Assembly: GCA_035626475.1 (NCBI GenBank)
Contig: DASPNP010000051.1
Location: 1 to 32,745, forward strand
Source: DASPKT01 sp035626475
GTDB taxonomy: Bacteria > Pseudomonadota > Alphaproteobacteria > Azospirillales > Azospirillaceae
Direction of reading: 5' to 3'
DNA: 32,745 bases
The notes under the pieces were generated by a model. The model ran no database searches. It saw nothing but the letters and a program-made list of their open reading frames with translations, and was not told the origin of the DNA. This document shows, piece after piece, positions 7,288 through 14,392 of the stretch (the stretch's first letter is position 1; every line of letters begins with the position of its first letter). The translations under genes and the position numbers were made by a program.

Positions 7288-8202
7288 TCACACGGCCACC
7301 CGCCGGGGCAGGATCCGCCAGCCGCGGTTGACCGCGGTGCCGGCCAGCAGGATGGCGCCCAGGCCCGCCAGCTGCGCCGGGCTCAGCACGCGGCCATAGA
7401 CCAGCCAGTCCATGCCGATGGCGGCGGCCGGGTAGGCGAAGGCCAGCACCGCCGTGGCCGCCGCGCTCAGCTTCTGGTAGGCGCCGTAGAGCAGCGCGTA
7501 CATGAAGCCGGTATGCACGATGCCGAGCGTCGCCAGCAGCGCCCAGGAGCGGCCGGGCAGTTCCACCGCCGCCGCCGGATCGACGAAGGGCGCCAGCGCC
7601 ACGGTGCCCAGCGCGACATGCACCAGCGCCGTCAGCTCCGGCCGGATGCCCTTGACCGCCCGCGAGCAGAGGGTGGCGCCGGCATAGAGCAGCGCCGCCA
7701 GCAGCGCCAGCCCGACGCCCAGCGCCGCCTGCCCCTCGCCCAGCTCGACATGCCCGGTGGCGGCGACCAGCCCGGCGAAGGCCAGGGCGATCCAGCCCAG
7801 CGCATCCGTCCCCGGGCGCTCGCCCGCCAGCCCCGCCGCGATCAGCACGACGAAGAAGGGCTGCAGATGCAGGATGATGGTGGCGAGGCCGATGGAGACA
7901 TGGTCGAAGGCGGCGAACAGCACCACCCAGTCCGCCACGATGAAGGCGCCGCCCAGCAGCACCAGACCCAGCGTGCGCCGCTCCAGCAGGGCCGGCGTGA
8001 AATAGCCGCGCGCCCAGCACCAGAGCCCCAGCGCCGCCACGGCGAAGAGGCAGCGGTAGAACACCACCTGATGGGCGGCAAGTCCGACCTCGGTGACGAC
8101 GACTCCGATGGTGCCGGACAGCATCATGGCGGTGAGCATCTGGCCGATGCCGGTGACGGAGCCGGTGGCGGCCGTAGGGGCGGGCGTGGCGGCGGAGCGC
8201 AT
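7288..8202 (-). CDS. EamA/DMT-superfamily permease (drug/metabolite exporter type)
   Basis: 304 residues with about ten hydrophobic helices arranged as two EamA repeats (about residues 20-150 and 160-290). Features typical of the family include YRCLFAVAALGLW in helix 2, ATIILHLQPFFVVLIA near helix 4 and the second-repeat equivalent TAVLAFAYPAAAIGMDWLVYG. Members export amino acids, purines, metabolites or drugs; the substrate is not predictable. ATG 8202 has GAGGAAG upstream. It is divergent from a LysR-type regulator about 100 bp away, a common arrangement in which the regulator controls the exporter. Downstream lies repeat element A, which may end the transcript. Confidence 0.9.
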   Translation of the reverse strand: MRSAATPAPTAATGSVTGIGQMLTAMMLSGTIGVVVTEVGLAAHQVVFYRCLFAVAALGLWCWARGYFTPALLERRTLGLVLLGGAFIVADWVVLFAAFDHVSIGLATIILHLQPFFVVLIAAGLAGERPGTDALGWIALAFAGLVAATGHVELGEGQAALGVGLALLAALLYAGATLCSRAVKGIRPELTALVHVALGTVALAPFVDPAAAVELPGRSWALLATLGIVHTGFMYALLYGAYQKLSAAATAVLAFAYPAAAIGMDWLVYGRVLSPAQLAGLGAILLAGTAVNRGWRILPRRVAV

Positions 8203-8278
8203 GGGGAACTTCCTCGGACCTTGAGTAGCCCGCGCAGGCTGTGCCCGCCGGCTGGCGGCGGCAAACGATGGTTGCTAA

Positions 8279-8292
8279 GCTCACGGGTGAGC
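8279..8292. promoter_or_regulatory. Candidate LysR-type operator in the divergent promoter region
   Basis: A perfect palindrome GCTCAC-GG-GTGAGC lies between the EamA permease and the LysR gene, 11 bp before the preferred LysR start codon. Its position fits autoregulation and control of the divergent permease. A canonical T-N11-A LysR box was not clearly recognised, so the site is tentative. Confidence 0.35.
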
Positions 8293-8303
8293 CGATCTCA
8301 TCC

Positions 8304-9218
8304 ATGAGCGCCCAGGACGCCCGGATGCCGCCCCTGCCCTCCCTCGACGACCTGCACTGCTTCGCGGTGGCGGCGCGGCACCTCAGCTTCCAAAGGGCGG
8401 CGGCGGAGCTGAGCGTCACCCCCAGCGCCGTCAGCCACCGCATCAAGGGGCTGGAGCTGCGGCTGGGCACGCGGCTGTTCCTGCGCCTCACCCGCCGGCT
8501 GGCGCTGACGCCCGAGGGAGCGGCGCTGGCGGCCAGCGTCGAGGGCGGCATCGCGCTGATCCGGCAGGGGGTGGAGGCGCTGCGGGCGCCCGACCTGGCG
8601 GGGCCGCTGACGGTCGGCGCGCCCGCCTCCTTCGCCGCGCGCTGGCTGGTGCCCCGCCTAGCCGCCTTCCAGTCGGCCTATCCCGGCATCGAGGTGACGC
8701 TGGCCGCCGACGACCGCCTGTCCGACCTGGCCGGCGACGGGGTCGACCTGGCGGTGCGCTTCGGTCCCGGCCTCTATCCCGGCCTGGACTGCGCCGAGCT
8801 TGCCGGCGACCGGCTGTTCCCGGTGGCCGCCCCCGCCCTGGCCGCGCGCCACGGCGACTGGACGCCGGAGCGGGTCGCGGCCGAGACGCTGCTGCACGAC
8901 GCGGTGGCCGCGCGCGATGGCAGCGGCGGCGGCTGGGCCGACTGGTTCGAGGGCACCGGCGTCCCGGCGCCGGAGGCCGGCCCGCGCTTCACCCAGGCAC
9001 ATCTGGCGCTGCAGGCGGCGGCCGACGGCCAAGGGGTGGCGCTGGCCCGCGCCAGCCTGGTGGTGGACGATCTGGCCGCCGGCCGGCTCGTCCGGCTGGG
9101 GGAGCGGTCGGTGCCCGCGCGCTTCGCCTACCGGCTCGTCGGGCGGCCGGAGCGGGCCGGCCATCCCCGCCTGCGCGCCTTCGCCGACTGGATCGGCGGT
9201 GCCGTCGACTGGGCGTGA
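8304..9218 (+). CDS. LysR-family transcriptional regulator (GcvA-like)
   Basis: 304 residues, normal for the family. The N-terminal winged helix-turn-helix lies at about residues 13-72, with the typical LSFQRAAAELSVTPSAVSHRIKGLE. The effector domain follows at about residues 95-300 (GPLTVGAPASFAARWLVPRL...), with the GcvA/DSF-type phrases DLAVRFGPG and GQGVALARASLV. Such proteins bind a small ligand and activate or repress a divergent gene. The start is uncertain: ATG 8268, 8304 and 8325 are in frame and none has a strong ribosome site. 8304 keeps the palindrome at 8279-8292 outside the coding region. It is likely to control the EamA permease. A cytoplasmic DNA-binding role is confident; the ligand is not known. 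Confidence 0.93.
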   Translation: MSAQDARMPPLPSLDDLHCFAVAARHLSFQRAAAELSVTPSAVSHRIKGLELRLGTRLFLRLTRRLALTPEGAALAASVEGGIALIRQGVEALRAPDLAGPLTVGAPASFAARWLVPRLAAFQSAYPGIEVTLAADDRLSDLAGDGVDLAVRFGPGLYPGLDCAELAGDRLFPVAAPALAARHGDWTPERVAAETLLHDAVAARDGSGGGWADWFEGTGVPAPEAGPRFTQAHLALQAAADGQGVALARASLVVDDLAAGRLVRLGERSVPARFAYRLVGRPERAGHPRLRAFADWIGGAVDWA

Positions 9219-9308
9219 CGATTTCCGCGCAGGGTTCGGCAAGGGCCGTCCGTATCAGGGATGGAAGGGCGCCCACCACTCCCCCCTGACGGAAAGAGAC
9301 GACCCATC

Positions 9309-9749
9309 ATGAACACCCGACTGACCGCCACGATCGCCCTCGCCCTGATCGCGGCGCCGCTCGCCGCGCTGGCGCAGCAGGCTCCCGGTGCCCAGAACCC
9401 GCGCATGGAGCGGCTGGACGCCGACAAGGACGGCGCCGTCTCCAAGGACGAGTTCCGCGCCGGCCGCGCCGCCGACTTCGCCGCCCTGTCGCCCAACGGC
9501 CAAGCGGTCGCCGTCGCCGACATGCCGGCGGCCCTGGAGCGGCTGCGGGAGCAGCGCCGGGCCGAGCGTCAGAAGGCCATGGCGGCGCGGCTGGACGCCG
9601 ACAGCGACGGCCGCATCTCCAAGGCCGAGTTCGAGGCCGGCGCCGACCGCATGTTCGAGCGCATGGACCGCGACGATGACGGCCGCCTGACCCGCGACGA
9701 CCGCCGCGGCCACCATGGCGGCCACCACGGTGGAAAAGGCCGCGACTGA
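9309..9749 (+). CDS. Exported EF-hand calcium-binding protein
   Basis: 146 residues with a signal peptide cleaved near ALA-QQ (residue 22). Three EF-hand-type loops are visible: DADKDGAVSKDEF (about residues 37-49), DADSDGRISKAEF (about 97-109) and DRDDDGRLTRDD (about 118-129). The loops have D/N at positions 1, 3 and 5, with Glu, or Asp in the last loop, at position 12, so Ca2+ or another divalent cation should bind. The C terminus is His-rich (HHGGHHGG), a possible Zn/Ni/Cu site. ATG 9309 follows GGAAAGAGACG. The gene is 30 bp upstream of an ECF sigma factor in the same direction and is probably the first gene of that operon. Confidence 0.88.
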   Translation: MNTRLTATIALALIAAPLAALAQQAPGAQNPRMERLDADKDGAVSKDEFRAGRAADFAALSPNGQAVAVADMPAALERLREQRRAERQKAMAARLDADSDGRISKAEFEAGADRMFERMDRDDDGRLTRDDRRGHHGGHHGGKGRD

Positions 9750-9779
9750 CGCTCCAGCCACCCCGGACGGTGACGGCCG

Positions 9780-10484
9780 ATGACGGACCTCGCTCCGCCC
9801 TCTACCATCCCCTTCCCGATCGAAGTGAGGATGGCCGGGACGGTGACGGTTCCAGAGACGCCCCCTGGCGCGCATGCCACGCGCGAGCAGGCCCTGGCGG
9901 CGGCGGCGGACGAGCAGCTCGTCCGCCGCGTCGCCGCCGGGGACCGCGCGGCCTATGGCGAGCTGGTGGCCCGCCATCTCGACCGCACCGTCACGGTGGC
10001 GGCGCGCATCCTGGGCGACCGGGCGGAGGCGGAGGACGTGGCGCAGGAGGCCTTCCTCCGGCTCTGGCGCAACGCCGCCGCCTACCGTCCCGGCACGGCC
10101 CGCTTCGGCACATGGTTCTACCGGGTGACCGTCAATCTCTGCCTGGACCGGCGCCGCAAGCCCCGTACGGAAGCGCTGGAGGCCGCCGGCGATCCCGCCG
10201 ACGATCGGCCGGACGCGGTCGACGGCATCGCCAGGCGCGAGGCCGCCGGCGCCGTCGCCCGCGCGGTGGAGGCGCTGCCGGAGCGACAGCGCGCCGCCGT
10301 ATCGCTGTGCTACGATTCCGGCCTCAGCAACGCCGAGGCGGCGCGGGCGATGGACGTCAGCGTCGGCGCGCTGGAAACCCTGCTGGTGCGGGCCCGCAAG
10401 GCCCTGCGCGCCAGCCTTGCCGCCTTCGCGCCTGAGGGCGGTCCCACCACCACGACCAAGGGCAAGGGAGGCCCGCGCGGATGA
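9780..10484 (+). CDS. RNA polymerase ECF sigma factor
   Basis: 234 residues, slightly long because of a Pro-rich N-terminal leader. Sigma-2 covers about residues 48-126, including DRAEAEDVAQEAFLRLWRN (core binding) and FGTWFYRVTVNLCLDRRR (-10 recognition). Sigma-4 covers about 165-213, with LPERQRAAVSLCYDSGLSNAEAARAM and the HTH SVGALETLLVRARKAL. A low-complexity Gly/Thr/Lys tail ends the protein. ATG 9780 has only a weak ribosome site; ATG 9831 is an alternative that would remove the leader. The stop overlaps the next gene's ATG by 4 bp (ATGA), so expression is coupled to the putative anti-sigma factor. No own promoter motif was recognised upstream. Confidence 0.94.
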   Translation: MTDLAPPSTIPFPIEVRMAGTVTVPETPPGAHATREQALAAAADEQLVRRVAAGDRAAYGELVARHLDRTVTVAARILGDRAEAEDVAQEAFLRLWRNAAAYRPGTARFGTWFYRVTVNLCLDRRRKPRTEALEAAGDPADDRPDAVDGIARREAAGAVARAVEALPERQRAAVSLCYDSGLSNAEAARAMDVSVGALETLLVRARKALRASLAAFAPEGGPTTTTKGKGGPRG

Positions 10485-10960
10485 GCCCCGACCAGTTCCA
10501 GGAATTGCTCGACCGCCATGGCCCCGACATTACAGGCTGGCCCCGCGCCGACCGGCAGGCGGCCGAGGCGCTGCTGGCGGCGTCAAGCGAGGCGCAGGCG
10601 CGGCACCGCGCGGCGCTGCGGCTGGAGAACGACCTCGCCTCGCTGCCCATGATCCTCGCCTCCGACCGGCTGCGGCGCGCCGTGCTGGACATCCCGCTCG
10701 ACCATCCCCTGCCCGCCCGCCCGGCCTCACCCGGCCTGCGGCTGGCCGATGCCGTGCGCGGCGCCTGGCGGCAATGGACGGCCGGGCTGGCCACCGCCAC
10801 GGCGGCGCTGCTGCTGGGCGTGGTCATGGGCGCCAACGGCCTCTCGCCCCTGCCGGTCGACGACGATGCCAAGCTTGCCGCCGCCGAGCCGGCCTCCGAT
10901 GAGTCCTCCTACCTGGCCGGCCTGGTGGTCGGCGACATCACCGCGGAGACCGGGCCATGA
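10481..10960 (+). CDS. Putative membrane anti-sigma factor
   Basis: 159 residues. A cytoplasmic N-terminal helical part (about residues 1-98) begins with FQELLDRHGPDITGWP, followed by a single transmembrane helix at about 99-119 and a short acidic extracytoplasmic tail (DDDAKLAAAEPASDESS). The zinc-type HxxxCxxC anti-sigma motif is absent. The anti-sigma role is inferred from topology and from the 4-bp ATGA overlap with the upstream ECF sigma gene; it matches the general CnrY-like layout of a cytoplasmic binding segment plus one membrane span. The stop overlaps the next start, again ATGA, which fixes both starts well. Confidence 0.7.
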   Translation: MSPDQFQELLDRHGPDITGWPRADRQAAEALLAASSEAQARHRAALRLENDLASLPMILASDRLRRAVLDIPLDHPLPARPASPGLRLADAVRGAWRQWTAGLATATAALLLGVVMGANGLSPLPVDDDAKLAAAEPASDESSYLAGLVVGDITAETGP

Positions 10961-11463
10961 GCCGCACCGTCAAGATCCTGGCGGCGCTGCTGACGCTGTC
11001 GGTCGCCCTCAACCTGCTGGTCGGCGGCATGATCCTGGGCCGGTGGCTGCAGGGTCCGCACGGCATGAAGGGCGAGCATGCCGTCCTGCGGCAGGGCGGG
11101 GACCGGCCGCAGGGCAAGCGCCCCCGGGACTTCGTGGAGCGCTTCGTGGCGTCGGCGCCGGAGGAGATGCGCCCCTACATGCGCGAGGCGCTGGAGGGCC
11201 GCCGGGAGGAGGCGCAGGCCCACCGCTCGGAAGTGCAGGAGGCGCGCCGCGCCGTCGGCACGGCCCTGGCCGCCGAGCCCTTCGACCGCGCCGCCGCCGG
11301 GGCCGCGCTGGAGCGGCTGCGGACCGTCACCGCCGAGGGCCAGCGCCGGCTGCACGAGGTGGTGCTGCAGGCCTACGAGGCCGCCCCGCCCGAGGTGCGC
11401 GCCAAGGCCGCCGCCCGCCAATGGCGCGAGCGGGGCGAAAAGGGAGAGCCGCAGGGGCGATAA
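10957..11463 (+). CDS. Periplasmic heavy-metal-sensor-like protein (CnrX/Spy/Metal_resist type)
   Basis: 168 residues. An N-terminal membrane anchor (about residues 5-29) is followed by a long, charged, all-helical periplasmic part (about 50-165) rich in Arg, Glu and Ala, as in the Metal_resist/CpxP fold. Just after the anchor is PHGMKGEH, with His35, Met37 and His41 as possible metal ligands. Also seen are FVERFVASAPEEMRPYMREALEGRR and EVVLQAYEAAPPEVRAK, typical of the family. Its start overlaps the putative anti-sigma gene (ATGA), so the three genes form a coupled unit. By analogy with CnrX, it would report periplasmic metal or envelope stress to the anti-sigma factor. The signal sensed is unknown. 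Confidence 0.8.
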   Translation: MSRTVKILAALLTLSVALNLLVGGMILGRWLQGPHGMKGEHAVLRQGGDRPQGKRPRDFVERFVASAPEEMRPYMREALEGRREEAQAHRSEVQEARRAVGTALAAEPFDRAAAGAALERLRTVTAEGQRRLHEVVLQAYEAAPPEVRAKAAARQWRERGEKGEPQGR

Positions 11464-11488
11464 AGCAATCCTCCCTTCGCCCCACGAC

Positions 11489-11655
11489 CCGTCATCCCCG
11501 CGTTTGCGAAGCTGGCGCGCAGCGCCTAGGCGGGGACCCAGGCATTCCCTCGGCACCGGAGCAGTCCGATGGGAGCGCGACGTGCCCCTTTGCACTGACA
11601 ATGCCGGCGGGTAGCAAGCTCATTACCTGGGTTCCCGCCTCCGCGGGGATGACGG
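11489..11655. repeat. Dispersed palindromic repeat element, copy B (divergent)
   Basis: A 167-bp stretch bounded by CCGTCA and TGACGG, with terminal inverted arms (GTCATCCCCGCGTTTGCGAAG...CGGGGACCCAGG and CCTGGGTTCCCGCCTCCGCGGGGATGAC). The ends match copies A and C, but the interior does not visibly match them. It fills most of the 335-bp gap between the sigma-factor operon and the nicotinate phosphoribosyltransferase gene. In the remainder (11656-11798) I see only C-rich, featureless sequence. Confidence 0.75.
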
Positions 11656-11798
11656 TGTGGGAACTACCACCCGTAGCCCCACTCTCCCCCCCACCACCGT
11701 TTCCCACCGTTGACCGCGCCGCCCGCGCCGGTCCAGGCTGTCGGCCGTTGAGAACAGAAGGCCCGGCGGCGCCCGGGCACGGACCAGGGGACACGAGC

Positions 11799-12935
11799 AT
11801 GGCCGATACGCGCACCACCCCTCCCGGCCCCGAGCAGGTGGGCGACTGGACCGACGTCTACTTCAAGCGCACCCGCGCCATCGTCGAGCGCCACGGCGAT
11901 GTCCGCGTCACCTACGCCGCCTTCATGCGGCGCCCCGTCGTCTTCGCGCCGCGCCTGGCGCTGGACTGGCTGCGGTCGGTCTGCGCCGCGCGCGGCTTCG
12001 AGCCGGAGATCGAGCAGAAGTTCCGCGAGGGGCAGTGGGTCGGGGCCGGCGAGCCGATGATGTGGATCTCAGGCCCCTTCTCGCAGCTGGTGGAACTGGA
12101 GACCATCTTCCTGATGAAGCTGGGCCCGGCCTGCGTCGCCGCGCACAACGCCTTCATCATGGCGGCGGGCCTGCCCAAGGTCGCCTTCCTCGCCATGGAC
12201 GCGCGCCACTGCGCCGGGACCGAGATGGCGGAGATCATGGCCTACGCCGCCTCGGTCGGGTCGGAGCGCGCGAAGCGCAAGGCCGGCGCGGTCGGCTTCG
12301 TCGGCAACGCCACCGACGGCACCGCCCATTACTTCGGACAGGAGCGCGGCCGGGGCACCATGCCGCACGCGCTGATCGGCTACGCCGGCTCCACCGTGCG
12401 CGCGGCCGAGATGTACCGCGAGACCTTCCCGCTGGAGCCCATGACGGTGCTGGTCGACTATTTCGGCCGCGAGGTCAGCGACAGCCTGGATGTCTGCCGC
12501 CGCTTCCCCGAGCTGGCCTCGAGCGGCGGCCTGTCGGTGCGCCTCGACACGCCCGGCGGCCGCTTCGTCGAGGGGCTGGACCCGCCCGGCAGCTACGCCG
12601 TGCTGGAGCGCCACGCCCCCGCCTGCATCCGCGGCTACCGCGACGAGACCGAGCTGCGCTACCTGATCGGCCCCGGCGTCTCGGCGGCCGCCATCCACTG
12701 GATGCGCGAGCGGCTGGACGAGGCGGGATTCCCCCGCGTGAGGATCGTCGCCTCCAGCGGCTTCAACCCCGCCAAATGCCGCCTGATGGCCGACGCCCAG
12801 GCCCCCATCGACGTCATCGGCACCGGCAGCTACCTCCCCGACGCCTGGTCCGAGACCTACGCCACCGCCGACATCGTCGAGTATGGCGGGGTCAAGCGGG
12901 TGAAGGTGGGGCGGGAGTTCCTGCTGCGGAAGTGA
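11799..12935 (+). CDS. Nicotinate phosphoribosyltransferase-like protein
   Basis: 378 residues. The family joins nicotinate to PRPP to make nicotinate mononucleotide for NAD salvage. Recognisable features are TDVYFKRT at the N terminus, GEPMMWISGPFSQLVELET, FLAMDARHCAGTEMAEIMAY, FVGNATDGTAHYFG, GTMPHALIGYAGST, LVDYFGREVSD and the late phosphate-binding region IVASSGFNPAK and IDVIGTGSYLP. It belongs to the shorter pncB-like group often annotated simply as nicotinate phosphoribosyltransferase in alphaproteobacteria. Whether it uses nicotinate or a related base was not established. ATG 11799 has AGGGG upstream. It is apparently monocistronic, between repeat B and the AT-rich island. Confidence 0.85.
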   Translation: MADTRTTPPGPEQVGDWTDVYFKRTRAIVERHGDVRVTYAAFMRRPVVFAPRLALDWLRSVCAARGFEPEIEQKFREGQWVGAGEPMMWISGPFSQLVELETIFLMKLGPACVAAHNAFIMAAGLPKVAFLAMDARHCAGTEMAEIMAYAASVGSERAKRKAGAVGFVGNATDGTAHYFGQERGRGTMPHALIGYAGSTVRAAEMYRETFPLEPMTVLVDYFGREVSDSLDVCRRFPELASSGGLSVRLDTPGGRFVEGLDPPGSYAVLERHAPACIRGYRDETELRYLIGPGVSAAAIHWMRERLDEAGFPRVRIVASSGFNPAKCRLMADAQAPIDVIGTGSYLPDAWSETYATADIVEYGGVKRVKVGREFLLRK

Positions 12936-12957
12936 GGGGCGGCCGGGCGCCGCCCCC
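12936..12957 (+). terminator. Possible terminator hairpin after the nicotinate phosphoribosyltransferase gene
   Basis: GGGGCGGC, a CGGGC loop and GCCGCCCC begin directly after the stop codon. The 8-bp stem is all G:C, but only a weak CGTTCCCT tract follows, so efficient intrinsic termination is uncertain. Confidence 0.4.
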
Positions 12958-12965
12958 GTTCCCTC

Positions 12966-13253
12966 TCAGACGAAGCCCCACTCCGACGGGTTGAGCGCGG
13001 CGATGCTGGAGACGGAGAAGCCGGTGTTGTTGAATGAAATGTTCCGCAGGCCGGCGGCGTTGTCGCCGAACGTTATGTTGGTGTAGGAACCGTCCGCGTA
13101 GAAGCCGATGCGCCTGTCCTGCAGCATCGTCATGAACTCAGCGAAGTCGTCGATCTTCTCATCGCCCACGGTCACGTCGTGGAGGACGATCCGGGCGCCC
13201 TCTCCGACGCCTCTGATAGCCATATGCTTGGCGGTGCCGAAGACATTGTACAC
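12966..13253 (-). pseudogene. Small orphan ORF at the island edge, possibly a truncated gene remnant
   Basis: A 95-codon open frame read from GTG 13253; the frame continues open for five more codons upstream to a TGA but has no ATG or ribosome site there. An internal ATG at 13223 is the only other start. Base composition lies between host and island. The product has a possibly beta-rich pattern (GARIVLHDVTV, RRIGFYADGSYTNITFGD, LRNISFNNTGFSV) that vaguely recalls C-terminal segments of large secreted or RTX-type proteins; this is only an impression. It could be the 3' remnant of a gene broken when the neighbouring island arrived, or a short genuine gene. Function unknown. Confidence 0.4.
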
Positions 13254-13327
13254 GTCCTTGGCAAAGAACCCTCACCAAAACATATAGACCATAGATGTAA
13301 TGGATATTCTGCGTTAAAATAACAAAT

Positions 13328-14389
13328 CTACTCAGCGATCACCAACTCTTTCTTCGAACCGACGTTAGCGAACTCGATGTGATTATCTTTGTTCCTCCAG
13401 AACATGAGACGCAATGCTTCATGATCTTTAGAAACATGGGTCCGGAAGGCAAGTGCTCCATCTTTAGTTCGCTTTTTGTGCACCAACCCCTGTCCCTTGG
13501 CACTAACGCGCGCAAGGAACTTCTTCACTTCGTACTTTGGCAACCCAATAAGCACACGCGCGCACACCTCAAGAGTACAGTTGGAGAATTTTCCACTTGG
13601 CCCGCATCCCCAGGTCACCAACGAGCCGAAAAAATCATCTCCGATGCTAAACTCCGGAACATCTTCTATGCAGGCTTTTGGGTTAGCTCCTAGCAGTATC
13701 TGAAACGCTAACAACTTAATTGCCTCAGCAACTTCAGCCTGTGCATTGGCAACATTCCAGATGTCACTCGGCGACGTACTACGAAGCAGGCCATCAATTG
13801 ACCGAAATATCGGGAGGGAAAAATCTAGCTCGACTTCGTTCTCTGGGAGTGGCGGTTGAATATCTGTTGCGAGTCCTTTAAATCCTACGGATTCAAGGTC
13901 CTTAGCGCCAAAGTTCATAGCGGCAGAAACAAGACCAATTGGCACTCCACGCCTGTTAATCATGATGCCAGCGTGCGCAAACAGCACATGAAGGGCCTCG
14001 GAAAGCACAGCAGATCCGGGAATATCCACCTCTCTTGGGACTATAGAAGATCCATATGGAATTAAAAAATCCACTTCGCTAAGAACTTCTATAGCCGAGG
14101 CTCGCTCCATGATACTAATTACCGTCCTTCGAATCTCCTCAACTGTGTAAACTGCACTCAAGTCATAGTGATCCAGCATCTCTTTGATACTATCAGAGAG
14201 AGGAAAATAATTTGCACTTGCGAGCACAGAAGGCAAATTTTCAATGCAGTAGACGCAGGCCCCACGATCTACACGCGCCATTTTACTCAGCTCACGCAGT
14301 GTTAATACGATTTGGATAACATCGTCTTTTTCCGATACCACCGACGGCACAGCACATAAAGCAGGATCAACTATGATGATATTACGCAT
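13328..14389 (-). CDS. Unassigned 353-residue partner of the DUF3696 ATPase
   Basis: I do not recognise a family. No signal peptide or membrane span is visible. Residues 1-60 begin with a beta-strand (RNIIIVDPAL) and a helix; about 60-240 is mostly helical; about 240-353 looks alpha/beta and basic. Cysteines occur as C45-x2-C48, C262, C271 and C276, which could form a metal site if brought together. The C-terminal stretch (about 303-353) is rich in conserved-looking charged and aromatic residues: HKKRTKDG, FRTHVSKDHE, RLMFW, then FANVGSKKEL. This compact basic module could bind or cut nucleic acid, but that is speculation. Its start lies 3 bp past the ATPase stop, so the pair is an operon and probably one complex. 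Codon use is AT-rich, unlike the host. Confidence 0.8.
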   Translation of the reverse strand: MRNIIIVDPALCAVPSVVSEKDDVIQIVLTLRELSKMARVDRGACVYCIENLPSVLASANYFPLSDSIKEMLDHYDLSAVYTVEEIRRTVISIMERASAIEVLSEVDFLIPYGSSIVPREVDIPGSAVLSEALHVLFAHAGIMINRRGVPIGLVSAAMNFGAKDLESVGFKGLATDIQPPLPENEVELDFSLPIFRSIDGLLRSTSPSDIWNVANAQAEVAEAIKLLAFQILLGANPKACIEDVPEFSIGDDFFGSLVTWGCGPSGKFSNCTLEVCARVLIGLPKYEVKKFLARVSAKGQGLVHKKRTKDGALAFRTHVSKDHEALRLMFWRNKDNHIEFANVGSKKELVIAE

Positions 14390-14392
14390 GTT

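Noticed and set aside
11464..11798. Open frames within the gap between the sigma operon and the nicotinate phosphoribosyltransferase
   Set aside because: They run through repeat element B, lack ribosome sites and give low-complexity products.
10749..12935. 728-codon open frame joining the sensor region to the nicotinate phosphoribosyltransferase
   Set aside because: The N-terminal 350 codons overlap two well-supported genes and a repeat element. The real start with a ribosome site is at 11799.
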